Notes: a model not told the origin generated them from the letters alone. DNA of 64,000 nt from Janthinobacterium sp. (GCA_003133225.1 PKWL01000011.1:1-64000), one strand, 5' to 3'; positions 33,023 through 41,372 are shown, counted from the stretch's first letter. A program made the numbers and translations.

Positions 33023-33068
33023 GGCGAGGCAGTATGTGTTGGGATGGGGGTGGAGTTGCCGCCCGGGG

Positions 33069-33281
33069 CTACTTGCTTTCTTCCGTTACTGGACGGGACT
33101 CGACATAGCTGGCGAGCCACGCCTCGACGTCGACGCGGCGCCAGCGCAGCAGTCTGGTTCCAGGGATATGCAGTCGGGGCGGTACAGCCAGACGATTGCG
33201 CTTGATGTCTTTTTTAATTGTTTCCGGGCTGCGTCCGAGCAGGGCGGCCAAGTCGGCTAGGTCCAAAATTGAATTTTCCAT
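33069..33281 (-). CDS. AlpA/excisionase-like DNA-binding protein
   Basis: Starting at the ATG at 33281, which has GGAG 5 bases upstream, the gene encodes 70 residues with a winged-helix MerR/AlpA-type fold: ILDLADLAALLGRSPETIKK (helix-turn-helix), then RLHIPGTRLLRWRRVDVEAW (wing and last helix). Such proteins act as excisionases or activators for integrated elements. No integrase gene is near. A perfect 8-base palindrome (33355-33371) upstream is a candidate operator. It is probably the leftover control region of a mobile element. Confidence 0.75.
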   Translation of the reverse strand: MENSILDLADLAALLGRSPETIKKDIKRNRLAVPPRLHIPGTRLLRWRRVDVEAWLASYVESRPVTEESK

Positions 33282-33354
33282 CGATACTCCGTTAGGTTGC
33301 GTGGAGCACGAGTGGCGCCGAACGGAGGAGTTGGGCGCCGGCACGTGCCGGTAA

Positions 33355-33371
33355 ATGTCATCAGATGACAT
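33355..33371. promoter_or_regulatory. Palindromic candidate operator of the AlpA-like gene
   Basis: ATGTCATC (33355-33362) and GATGACAT (33364-33371) form a perfect dyad around one A, about 75 bases upstream of the AlpA-like start. Confidence 0.5.
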
Positions 33372-34737
33372 ACGGTGTAGCGGATGGAATTTATATTCCT
33401 GCGCGCACTCACGCAGGCTGAAAATTTCGGCGAGGCGTGTTGGGAAGGGCGGTGGGAACTGCCGGCATTAACGAATCGGGCGATAAAAAGGTGGAAGTAG
33501 TAGGGGCGCGATGAACGTTCGACACGCTACCGTAGAGTGACCTTTGGGGCTATCGCAGCAAGAACCTGGGCGGAAGCACAGTGGGGCGCGGTGTCGCTGT
33601 CTGTTATCTCGAGATTGCATTTCGCCGTCGGTAGTATTCTCCGGAGAATATTTGAAGACAATTTAAAGCCAAAAATCATGTGGCTATTGGGCGACCCGAT
33701 GGCTTGGCGGGGGCAATCCGGGCTAAATTGCGCGTGTTCCCCCCGTCAACTGTTACCTGTTACCTGTTGTTACCCCGAAACCGCTCACAGAAAAGGCGAT
33801 GCCGAAATGCCTCACACCAGTCGGGTCGCGAAAGAGGGTTTGGAGCAGAGGCGCTTGGCTAAGGGGGTAGTGGGCCGGGCTCTCTGTGCAGTCATCGGGG
33901 TGGCTGTGGTCACCCATGCATGCGGACTGCCAGTAGGTCGTTGGCCAACGGTTCGAAGTGGTATTTTCTCGCGAGGGGCGGGCGGAGATGGCTCGGCGGC
34001 GTCAAAAGTTGGAAGTAGTGCTATGGAGCGCTGGTTGACCGCAGTGGACGAGCCGCCCAACTAGGCAGCGGCAGCAGGCCCTTTAACTGATTTGTGCAAC
34101 AGGTTGTTGCACAAATGGCTCTTGGGCGGTGTAGCAGTGTGCGGCTGAACTAATGATAAATTGTCTAATAAGTAATTGTCCAACACTTTGTTGGACAATT
34201 GGTGCTGGGAAACCTACATCATGGTTTGCCTGGTCTCAGTCGCCCGCCGACGTTCATGCTCTCGCAGCTTTATACCGCCGTCGCGCTAAATCGGCAAACC
34301 TCTCCGTCGTGACGTTTGTCGACAAAACAAACTGCTTACTATTTACGCTTGCGTGCCGCGCTCCCGCAGGTGTTGTTGTGCTTTTCGTGCCAAACTCCCT
34401 ATTGCCGAATCGGCCCTCCAGCGCGGCAGCCCGATAGAGCAGTGCGCCGAAATGTCAAACACGCAACATGCGTCCAAGAAACTTGGCAGCAAACTTCGCT
34501 GAAACCGCCGCAACTACACCGAACAGCCGAATTTATGACCCTGTTTTTGGTCGCAATGACGCATATCGGTGCCCGTTATCACCCGTTACTGCTTTTTTTT
34601 TCCAGTTCAGCTTGCTCAACCCGCCACTGTTCAACCTCCTGCAACCGCCAACGAAACAACTTGGCGCCCACGCCGGTACTCGTGATAATTTTCCGTCCAG
34701 TGATATATTGCAATTCCTCATGAGCTAAGGTTGAACC
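33372..34737. other. Gene-poor, palindrome-rich stretch
   Basis: No confident gene is present in these 1.4 kb. Several frames are open but lack initiation signals. Features are a perfect 16-base palindrome TATTCTCCGGAGAATA (33635-33650), a triplet of GTTACC repeats near 33747, and the two covarying palindromes at 34090-34200. A minus-strand stretch ending at 34579 reads LAHEELQYITGRKI and KLFRWRLQEVEQWRVE, reminiscent of a DUF4224-like or excisionase fragment, but has no credible start. Confidence 0.5.
34090..34200. repeat. Two related palindromes with compensatory changes
   Basis: ATTTGTGCAACA (34090-34101) mirrors 34105-34116 around a 3-base loop, and AATTGTCCAACA (34174-34185) mirrors 34189-34200, also around 3 bases. 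Where the arms differ, both arms of each palindrome differ in step. They are 84 bases apart. Confidence 0.75.
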
Positions 34738-34763
34738 CCAGTATTTCCTAGAGGGAATACTGG
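34738..34763. promoter_or_regulatory. Inverted repeat before the membrane coiled-coil gene
   Basis: CCAGTATTTCC and GGAATACTGG form an almost perfect inverted repeat (one bulged base) 41 bases upstream of the GTG start at 34804. It could be an operator or leader hairpin. Confidence 0.5.
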
Positions 34764-34803
34764 TGGTAGAATGAAAATTTGGCAACTTCGGCTAGGGGGA
34801 AAT

Positions 34804-35391
34804 GTGAAACGCATCACCATTGCGCTTTTCGTGGTTGTCGGGGTTTTTTCCGTGCTCGTTGCAGTGTCGGTCGTCGACCACATCCGTGAGCCGGACCCAT
34901 CCCCACAGCTTTCGACCTTACCAGAGGGGTGGTCGTCGTCTGTACTGGGCGCCGCCGCCGGCGTTCCCGAAAACATCCAAACCCCATTAAAACAGGGCCC
35001 CTTGGCGGCGTCCGAGCTGCGCGCCCAAGAAGCAGCTCAGGAGCGGGTGCTTCGGGATGAGCGGGAGCGAATGCTCCAAGATGGTTACCGACAGACGGAA
35101 AAAACACGGCGGGACAATATAGCGCGGCGGGCGGTTCAGGAGGCTGCTTTGCAAATGGAACAGGAAAACCGGCGGGTTATGCTCGCAAGTCAACTAGCCG
35201 CGCAAGAAGCAGCGTACAGAAGCGGAGTGGCGCAGCAAACGTCGCAGGGCATTACGAACACGACCACGGGCGAACACCTGGCACCAGCCGGGGCAGGGTA
35301 CACCAGTACCCTGGATGGGCGCTATTACGCCCCCGCTGGGCCGAATGGGTTGATTGATACCCAAACAGGCCAGTTCATAACTACCTACTGA
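34804..35391 (+). CDS. Membrane-anchored coiled-coil protein
   Basis: I prefer the GTG at 34804 (AGGGGGA just upstream) over the ATG at 34771. The product is about 195 residues. It has an N-terminal membrane helix (ITIALFVVVGVFSVLVAVSV), a proline-rich linker, a long charged coiled coil (ELRAQEAAQERVLRDERERM through NRRVMLASQLAAQEAAY), and a C-terminal pair of beta-like units, LAPAGAGYTSTLDGRYYAPA and GLIDTQTGQF. The layout suggests a periplasmic stalk with a terminal repeat domain. No family was recognised. The next base pairs contain no clear terminator. Confidence 0.65.
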   Translation: MKRITIALFVVVGVFSVLVAVSVVDHIREPDPSPQLSTLPEGWSSSVLGAAAGVPENIQTPLKQGPLAASELRAQEAAQERVLRDERERMLQDGYRQTEKTRRDNIARRAVQEAALQMEQENRRVMLASQLAAQEAAYRSGVAQQTSQGITNTTTGEHLAPAGAGYTSTLDGRYYAPAGPNGLIDTQTGQFITTY

Positions 35392-35505
35392 CACCTGGGG
35401 CGGCCCTCGCGCTGCCCTTTTCTTCGTCCTTTAGTTGTATGGTATGCGTTTTTGGTAGTTTTGTTCCTTGCGAAAAGTTTTTTGCATTCAATCTGTTAGG
35501 GGAAA

Positions 35506-35595
35506 AGGTTACCCCGCATGAGCGGGGATAGCGGGGACTGTAGCCGCCAAGTGGTGGGTCCTTTTGCGGTTACCCTGCGGGAGCGGTGATAGACC
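35506..35595. CRISPR. Two-repeat relic resembling a type I-E CRISPR array
   Basis: Two 29-base repeats (35506-35534 and 35567-35595) are separated by exactly 32 bases, the type I-E geometry. Both have the stem pattern of I-E repeats: CCCCGC and GCGGGG in the first, a degenerate stem in the second. On the minus strand the second repeat begins GGTCTATC and ends GGGTAACCG, as I-E repeats can. Identity between them is 21 of 29. No cas gene is present in the window. It could be a dying minimal array or a coincidental repeat. Confidence 0.45.
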
Positions 35596-35610
35596 GGCGA
35601 AAAAGGCCAT

Positions 35611-35770
35611 TTGACTGTACCTAACCAAGGCTTGTTTCGCGAAGGACAGATGTTTGGTTTGGTATCAGACGACACCGTGTATCTGAAAGCGGATGCCGTG
35701 AACAAGAGGTACTTCGAGAAGTTGGGCCTGCCCCTCGTTCGAATATGTTCGCAAGGGATTGGTCGCAAAA
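35611..35770 (+). pseudogene. Truncated, frameshifted TfoX-like copy
   Basis: The translation QGLFREGQMFGLVSDDTVYL and KADAVNKRYFEKLGLP follows residues 27-62 of the intact TfoX-like gene at 14354. After LP one extra base shifts the frame (SFEYVRKG in the other frame), and similarity stops soon after. Both ends are missing. Confidence 0.85.
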
Positions 35771-35884
35771 TTGTCAGGTGGAGTCGACGGTGATTGAACC
35801 TTGTTTCGTATTGTTGCCGCGGCTGGCCACCGCGAACCGTTCAGCGCAGAACGATACAAGCAACTCAATTTGGAGTGATTAAGC

Positions 35885-36139
35885 ATGACTGCAATAGACC
35901 CTAAAAAATATGTGTTTTTTCCAAGCTCCCTTGAATACGCTGAAGCCAGGGCCGAATTGCTGAGGACGGTTTCACCCGCCAAGCTTAGCTCAGCCAAGGC
36001 CCGTCGACTCACAGCGCGAGCACTTGGCCACCAGGACTGGGAGGCGCTTAGAGTTGCAATTAATGCAGGCGACGCCAAGCCCAGTTTGCTAAATCAGTCT
36101 TGTCGAGCTCGCAAACGCCGCATTCTATGCGCTAATTAA
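35885..36139 (+). CDS. Small hypothetical protein, 84 residues
   Basis: GGAG lies 9 bases before the ATG. The product (MTAIDPKKYVFFPSSLEYAE, then KLSSAKARRLTARALGHQDW) is basic and helical. The GHQDWEALR signature recalls short plasmid proteins in which a conserved Gly-x-x-x-Trp ends a helix, but I cannot name a family. It ends with a basic tail containing two cysteines. Confidence 0.55.
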   Translation: MTAIDPKKYVFFPSSLEYAEARAELLRTVSPAKLSSAKARRLTARALGHQDWEALRVAINAGDAKPSLLNQSCRARKRRILCAN

Positions 36140-36293
36140 CTCTAAAGGCGTATGCCTGATGTCGTAAGGCTGGTGCACTAAGGTTACGGTTCAAATAGAC
36201 CAACGAAAGGATTGCCCGAGGTCTACCTATAATGCTATTGTTAGGCAGCGGCCAACTTTTTAGCTGAGTTGAAACACCTTTTTGGAGTAAAAA

Positions 36294-36599
36294 ATGCTTC
36301 TACCAATAGTGTCAAACGCTGCACCTCTGCTGGAATTGACGCCAGAATCCGCGCTTAATCATGAATATGAGTGGGAGGCGCTCTTGAAAAAAGCAAATGC
36401 AGGCGAAATAACTCGGGATGAAGCCAGGGGTGAATTTTCGCGGCTTATTAAACAGGGCAATCGTTCTGCTATTGAGGCGCAGCATGCACTTATTGCGGAT
36501 GACAAATCTTTGGGAAAAATTCCCGCTTCCGCTGCATATGACGCGGGAAAAGTTTTATATAATCCAATGTCTGGTGATTCAAGTTTCATGAGAGGATGA
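36294..36599 (+). CDS. Small hypothetical protein, 101 residues
   Basis: GGAG lies 6 bases upstream of the ATG. The product starts MLLPIVSNAAPLLELTPESA and continues with helical segments (EWEALLKKANAGEITRDEAR, SAIEAQHALIADDKSLGK). It is probably soluble. The N-terminus is slightly hydrophobic but too short for a clear signal peptide. A terminator follows 80 bases after the stop. Family unknown. Confidence 0.6.
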   Translation: MLLPIVSNAAPLLELTPESALNHEYEWEALLKKANAGEITRDEARGEFSRLIKQGNRSAIEAQHALIADDKSLGKIPASAAYDAGKVLYNPMSGDSSFMRG

Positions 36600-36678
36600 G
36601 TTAGAGTGCAATTTGCAAAATATGCGGCGGCGCAGCATAATTCATTTGTCTCCTCCAACTCCTCCAAGAATTGGATTT

Positions 36679-36708
36679 AGCCCGCTTTTATCAGCGGGCT
36701 CTTTTTTG
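36679..36708 (+). terminator. Terminator after the 36294 gene
   Basis: AGCCCGC (36679-36685) pairs with GCGGGCT (36694-36700), followed by CTTTTTT. Confidence 0.8.
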
Positions 36709-36758
36709 GCCAAATTTTAGCAACCTATGAGGCGGGAAGGGCTTTCTGGGCGGTGTTT

Positions 36759-36810
36759 GCGGCGCAAATGCGCGCTTATCTGGCGTCAAAAAGGGCGTGT
36801 TGATGCGCTG
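36759..36810 (+). repeat. Direct repeat D, copy 1 (left of the Mrr-TIR block)
   Basis: GCGGCGCAAATGCGCG and TTGATGCGCTG, with partly conserved sequence between, recur at 40734-40783. Copy 1 reads as a protein end, AFWAVFAAQMRAYLASKRAC then stop. Confidence 0.6.
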
Positions 36811-36959
36811 ACGTTGCCCATCTCAGACGCCCGTACCCTGCACCGCCATGGGCTACGGCTGCCTCCCAGACTAGGGCAAGCAGCCGCCACCTTGATAAAA
36901 AAAGCGCGCCAGGGTGGTGCGGTGTCATTGAGGTCAAACCAAAATGGCTAGTGATGGCT

Positions 36960-37823
36960 TCAGTCCGTCTTCAAGATGCCCCGGCATCCCGGAAATTTCG
37001 AGCATCCCCAAAACTCATTGCCAGCCGCGCCGACCTTTTTTGAGCTCCGCAGAACCATGCGGGACCCGCACTTTGGACAGAAGTGAGTCATTACCGTTGC
37101 TGCAGCCTCAGCCTGATTTGGCTTCACCGCTGGCGTCAGCCCCGAGGTTACTTTCTTTCTGGTCTCGGCCACCATTTTAAGCAACTCCGCCGTGTGCACT
37201 AGCTTGATGGCGCGCCCCTCGGCGAAGCTGCGGGCATCGCTGGTGAAATCTCCGGACGCAACAACGAATCCGCCGACGGCACCTTCGGCCGCCATTACTC
37301 CGTAGAGCTCCCGGACAGTAGCGACGCCCACTTTCAGCGACTTCCATTGCTTGCATTGAACGAGGTATTTGTCGGCCCCCATCCGCAGCTCGACGTCAAC
37401 ACCACCATCCGGCCCGGCTCCACCTCGCTCGATGACCTGGAAACCCTTTCGCCGGAAAACTTCTGCGGTTAGACCCTCGAATTCACTCCAGGATATCTTC
37501 TCCAACGCCCCACGGTGGGGTGTTGCGGCCACTCTGTCGTGAAGTTCGGATTGCTTACGCCGATTGAATACCGACACCAAGGCACCTAAGGCTAATGCAA
37601 GCGGCGCCAGGTACTGCATGACACTTCCAACAGTTCGAATTAGACCGCCGGTCACTACGGCTCCGATGTGACCGGCCCCAGTCTGGAATGGCGTCGGCGG
37701 CATGGCGGCGAAGTGATGGAAACCAAAGTAAGCGACGCCAGCGAGAATTAGGGAAACCTGCCACGGCAGCTTGGAAGCAATATGGGCGATGTCTTCAAAC
37801 AGGGACAATTTTTTCTTGGCCAT
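36960..37823 (-). CDS. Membrane-anchored Mrr-type restriction endonuclease
   Basis: The 287-residue protein has two N-terminal hydrophobic segments (about 22-40 and 64-86). An Mrr-family PD-(D/E)XK nuclease domain (about 105-225) follows, with WSEFEGLTAEVFRRKGF, DGGVDVE (Asp 143) and QCKQW (Gln 156, Lys 158). A C-terminal topoisomerase-type zinc ribbon is built from Cys 249, 252, 274 and 280. All catalytic and zinc positions are intact. This architecture is common in proteobacteria and is thought to cut modified or foreign DNA, here near the membrane. The ribosome binding site is weak. It is the first gene of a defence block bounded by direct repeats D. Confidence 0.9.
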   Translation of the reverse strand: MAKKKLSLFEDIAHIASKLPWQVSLILAGVAYFGFHHFAAMPPTPFQTGAGHIGAVVTGGLIRTVGSVMQYLAPLALALGALVSVFNRRKQSELHDRVAATPHRGALEKISWSEFEGLTAEVFRRKGFQVIERGGAGPDGGVDVELRMGADKYLVQCKQWKSLKVGVATVRELYGVMAAEGAVGGFVVASGDFTSDARSFAEGRAIKLVHTAELLKMVAETRKKVTSGLTPAVKPNQAEAAATVMTHFCPKCGSRMVLRSSKKVGAAGNEFWGCSKFPGCRGILKTD

Positions 37824-38564
37824 GGATTCTTATTGGATGACGTTACGGTTAGATGAGTGATTGTAACGGTTGAACAGTGCGGAGCGATACCAGTGATTTT
37901 AGAATGCCGGTCTCTTCCGGTGGGAAACCCAGGTTGTTGGAAAGATTATCCATTTTTCGCTCACGCACGCAAATATCTCGCAGGTCGTTGGGCAACGGTT
38001 CAAGTGGCGTTCACATTGGGAGTTGCGGAAGGGCAGGGCGCACGTAGGTTCTTTTGACGTCAAACAGCGCGCCATATCAAAAACGGTTTTCCACGCTTCT
38101 GCCTACAATTTCAGCATGCGCCCGCAGCCCGCGGTGGCGCTCGCTATCCCGACTGTCAGGGTCAGTTATCCACAGCGCTATGCACACAAAACGTGAATAA
38201 TTTCAGCTAAGATGATGTGCTGTATTGCGTTGCACCATATTTAAAAATGGAGCGTGATTTTCTCCTAATATCGAGTATTTTATCTATGGGCGCAGAGAAT
38301 TATTCACACATTGTATAGCCATCATTCGAAATAAAAATTGGAGAGATTTGCGGCGATGCAGTAATAAGGCCGGGGGGCTAACTGCCTATCCGAGCATTCT
38401 CCCGTCTGGTGAAAAACCGATAACAATGCAAACCAAAATCGAACGGAATAAGGGTGAGGAGGTAGTGACGAGCTAGTTGAGTTCGCGCAAGATGTGCATA
38501 CAGCCGGCAGGCGCGCCAAGGTCGGGCCCGGAACCCGGGCGCCACCCGTTTTGCGTGGATACAG
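37824..38564. other. Intergenic stretch with two DnaA-box-like sites
   Basis: I see no gene in these 740 bases. The stretch contains TTATCCACA (38166-38174), a perfect DnaA box, and TTATTCACA (38300-38308), which fits the relaxed consensus, with AT-rich sequence between and around them. A short motif GTTGGGCAACGGTTCAAGTGG at 37987 resembles 33940. Confidence 0.45.
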
Positions 38565-39596
38565 TTATCGCTGCAGATTAGCCAGGAGCAATCTCCATAG
38601 GTATTCTGCAGCGCCTTCGGCGTTCAAGCGCGCATTCCCATCACGCCCAAAAGAAGCCATGCCGAGCGGCTTGTAGTACAGTTCGTGCCCATCATGCTCA
38701 ATGTGCAACATCTCATTGAAGCTGCCGTCGGCGACATTGGCGTTGTTCGAATAGGCCAGGCTCGGAGTACGACCACCCATACTGTCGATTCGTATCGTGC
38801 ACTCAGCCACGGACTTACCGTCGTTGTACACAATCGCAGTGAACCTGCGCGCGTCGATTCTCTGGAAGCGCTCCTTGATGCCCTCATTGGATAGCACCAG
38901 CTCACGTAAGGAAGTTTGGAAATAGCTGGCAATGTGTTCGAACGAGGTATGAACGAATTCATCATGGTCGAAGTCCGAAAACTCCTTAGTTATGCGCAGC
39001 TTGTTTGTACCCTGTGTCCCCGCCGCAGCAGAACCCGGGGCGAACCAGGCATGTTGTTGTGCTGGCACCGCCGCTTCTCGTGTTGTGGGCTTCGCTGTGA
39101 CCGTGGTCGCCGGCACGGCGGCAGGTTGATTCGGCGCGGCGCTGTGTTTCGTGCAGGAGTTCATTTCCTCGACGGCTTTACGAACCTGTTTGGCGACATC
39201 GGTGAACGCTTCATCGGAATTAGTCCAACTTGTCACCGGCTTGCCGTCCTTTGGCGTCACCAAGACCGTCGAAATTGGAGGGTGCTGCCAGTCGCAGGGG
39301 CGCAAAATTACTGGGATTACGCGCGCTTCGCCGGCCACATGCCGTTCGAACGCACGGGTCATCTCCGTGCTGTAGCAGTAGTCCGAATTGATGAAGTCGG
39401 CACTTACGAGCAGAAGGATAACGTCCGCACGGTCCAGGTTGGTCGAAATGACTGGGTCAAGCTCGTCCCCAGCCAAAATCTGGCCGTCATACCAACCTTC
39501 GGCAAGGCCTTGCCGGCGCAGCGGCGCCAAGTGCTTGTCCAACTGGAGCCTTAGGTCAGCATCGGCGTGGCTATAGGAGAAGAATACGACTGCCAT
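38565..39596 (-). CDS. TIR-domain protein with a novel C-terminal domain
   Basis: The start is the ATG at 39596, with AAGGA 6 bases upstream. Residues 1-145 form a bacterial TIR domain: VVFFSYSHAD at the N-terminus, DVILLLVSADFINSDYC, and the candidate catalytic glutamate at about position 78 in YSTEM. Such domains hydrolyse NAD+ in anti-phage systems. After a Thr/Ala/Pro-rich linker (about 160-190) comes a C-terminal domain (ITKEFSDFDHDEFVHTSFEH, then FTAIVYNDGKSVAECTIRID, then LHIEHDGHELYYKP) that I do not recognise; it looks like an alpha/beta sensor domain. It shares the block with a second TIR-like gene 165 bases upstream. Confidence 0.85.
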   Translation of the reverse strand: MAVVFFSYSHADADLRLQLDKHLAPLRRQGLAEGWYDGQILAGDELDPVISTNLDRADVILLLVSADFINSDYCYSTEMTRAFERHVAGEARVIPVILRPCDWQHPPISTVLVTPKDGKPVTSWTNSDEAFTDVAKQVRKAVEEMNSCTKHSAAPNQPAAVPATTVTAKPTTREAAVPAQQHAWFAPGSAAAGTQGTNKLRITKEFSDFDHDEFVHTSFEHIASYFQTSLRELVLSNEGIKERFQRIDARRFTAIVYNDGKSVAECTIRIDSMGGRTPSLAYSNNANVADGSFNEMLHIEHDGHELYYKPLGMASFGRDGNARLNAEGAAEYLWRLLLANLQR

Positions 39597-39760
39597 CAAG
39601 AATCCTTAGTATCTATATGCGTGCTGAGCAGCACAGTGCGGCTCAGTATCTGACGCCAAAACATGCCAACAAAATAGCTTGATGTCAATAGGTTAGCTGA
39701 ACTACTCTATGAGCCTCTCGGCGGCTCGGAAAACGACAGAATTTTGTTGTGATGGAGAGG

Positions 39761-40558
39761 TTAGCCAACAGGGCCAAATTCGCGCCGTATGGTCGCGAGG
39801 ACCTCACCGAAAGACTCTTTGATATTGTCCTTGGAGAAGCGGATGTATTGAATGCCCTGAACGTTTGAAAACTCCTCAACCTCGGCTTCAAGGACAAGAA
39901 TTGCCCTAGCGAAGCCCAGCCTTCCCTGGAAGAGGCCGGCTTCGTGAATAACGTTCTGCCTCGCCCTAAGGATGCCATCAGCCTGCTCGTCCTCGCCAGT
40001 AAGAACGAGCAGGGCAAAGCTGCTTTTGGAAACCATATCTTCGAGGACGTCTCGAATGGTGTGGCCTGCCCGGGCTCCCGCTTCGAAGGCCTCAATGCGG
40101 AAGCCGTGCTTATCCTGAAGGTGGTCCTTCAGTTCCCGCCATTGAGCACTTCGACCATGGCCAACGAAAATGATTGGCTTTAAAGCGGTGGCCGGCGTCG
40201 ATGGCAGAGTTGATACGCTACGCCAACGCTCAAAAACTTCGAATATGGATTCCACGTCTTTGCGTGATGGCGCCTCCGTTATCACGGTCATTAGCGCCTC
40301 TTCTGGCCTATACCATGCAGTCATTAGCAGATTATCGGCGCGAAGAGTGATACATGCGAAGCCTTGGAATTTACGATAGTCAGCTAGGAACTCATCAAGG
40401 GAATCGTAATCCCAAGTTGCATCGTCATGTTTCACTGTGAGTTGGCCGAAACGCACCGACAATTTCTCCCTCGCGGCAATCGCGCGAAACAACTCATCCG
40501 CTTCGGCCAGTACCTCCGGGCCGAAGCGCGTGTTATGGTAATCTTTTTCTTTCTTCAT
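39761..40558 (-). CDS. Cap12-like TIR effector with an unknown N-terminal domain
   Basis: From the ATG at 40558 the gene encodes 265 residues. The C-terminal half is the TIR-like nucleotide-binding domain seen in Cap12 and Pycsar TIR proteins: IIFVGHGRSAQWRELKDHLQ, FEAGARAGHTIRDVLEDM, FALLVLTGEDE, and RARQNVIHEAGLFQG with the likely catalytic Glu 206. The N-terminal 120 residues (FGQLTVKHDDATWDYDSLDE, CITLRADNLLMTAWY) are probably a sensing domain. In CBASS and Pycsar, such TIRs are triggered by cyclic nucleotides, but no cyclase gene lies nearby, so activation must differ or come from elsewhere. No ribosome binding site is visible. Confidence 0.82.
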   Translation of the reverse strand: MKKEKDYHNTRFGPEVLAEADELFRAIAAREKLSVRFGQLTVKHDDATWDYDSLDEFLADYRKFQGFACITLRADNLLMTAWYRPEEALMTVITEAPSRKDVESIFEVFERWRSVSTLPSTPATALKPIIFVGHGRSAQWRELKDHLQDKHGFRIEAFEAGARAGHTIRDVLEDMVSKSSFALLVLTGEDEQADGILRARQNVIHEAGLFQGRLGFARAILVLEAEVEEFSNVQGIQYIRFSKDNIKESFGEVLATIRREFGPVG

Positions 40559-40733
40559 GATAATTAGTGCCGGCGCGTTTGATGAAGGTAAACTGCGATA
40601 AGTTGAAGTATGCCAATTTAACACAAAGGCCTACCGTAAAACGCTGAATAGATGTAATCCTGCTTAAAAACTGCGGCGGCGATGTGGCTGGCCCGGGTCA
40701 GGTGCTGATGGGCCAGCTGAAACGCTCTTAGCG

Positions 40734-40783
40734 GCGGCGCAAATGTGCGTTTATTAGCGGCAAAAATGTACCTTGATGCGCTG
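40734..40783 (+). repeat. Direct repeat D, copy 2 (right of the Mrr-TIR block)
   Basis: This is the second copy of the 36759-36810 segment. Its coding phase is broken by an early stop, so it is the more decayed copy. Confidence 0.6.
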
Positions 40784-40838
40784 GTGGCGGGCACCTAGCC
40801 TTCGCCCTAAAACGTAATTGGTGTTGCCGGTTAACTGG

Positions 40839-41372
40839 CTACTTGTTGCACGTGCCAAGTTGTTTATGCAATTCCATAAGTCGATTTTCCAAGCTAATAC
40901 GGTCAGTATTCTCCTCTTGTCTTTTGGCTTTTCCGTTTGCGTCAAAGTTTTCGGCAAGAAGTCCAAAGTGGGGGATAGTTTGAATTTCCTTTTTTGTTTC
41001 TTCGATTTGACCGTGAACATAAAGGCAGTTGTCTTCCCGCCCGAGTTCTTTTGAAAGCTGAGATGTCTCTTGATTCCGCTGTGCAAGGAGCCGTTTGGTT
41101 TGAGCATAGGCCGCAGTCAATTGCGTGTATGACGAGTTCGCAAATTCAAGTTTCGACATCGCATTGTCTGTCTTTGTTTGCAATTGCGAAATTGTTGATT
41201 TGAGTTCAAGCGCCTGATTCAATGCGTTGTTATCAGCAAGCGTCTTTCCGACCCAAAACCCACCACCAGCAACAATAGAAATGCCTGCTAGGATGGAAGT
41301 AGCTATTGCTTTTACCTGCGTTGGTGTGAGAGCCCCAATGATTTGTGATGCGGTAAGCGATTCTGGCTTCAT
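40839..41372 (-). CDS. Membrane-anchored coiled-coil protein, 177 residues
   Basis: The product begins MKPESLTASQIIGALTPTQV, has one membrane segment (AIATSILAGISIVAGGGFWV) and then a long helical coiled-coil region (ALELKSTISQLQTKTDNAMS through TKRLLAQRNQETSQLSKELG), ending with a polar tail. It resembles small anchored coiled-coil proteins whose partners are unknown. It is the last gene before the type I restriction operon, on the same strand, but 590 bases separate them. No ribosome binding site is obvious. Confidence 0.65.
   Translation of the reverse strand: MKPESLTASQIIGALTPTQVKAIATSILAGISIVAGGGFWVGKTLADNNALNQALELKSTISQLQTKTDNAMSKLEFANSSYTQLTAAYAQTKRLLAQRNQETSQLSKELGREDNCLYVHGQIEETKKEIQTIPHFGLLAENFDANGKAKRQEENTDRISLENRLMELHKQLGTCNK

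Noticed and set aside
33537-34437. Plus-strand frames at 33537, 34153 and 34316 in the palindrome-rich gap
   Set aside because: They have no ribosome binding sites, odd composition rich in Cys/Trp/Pro, and no recognisable similarity.
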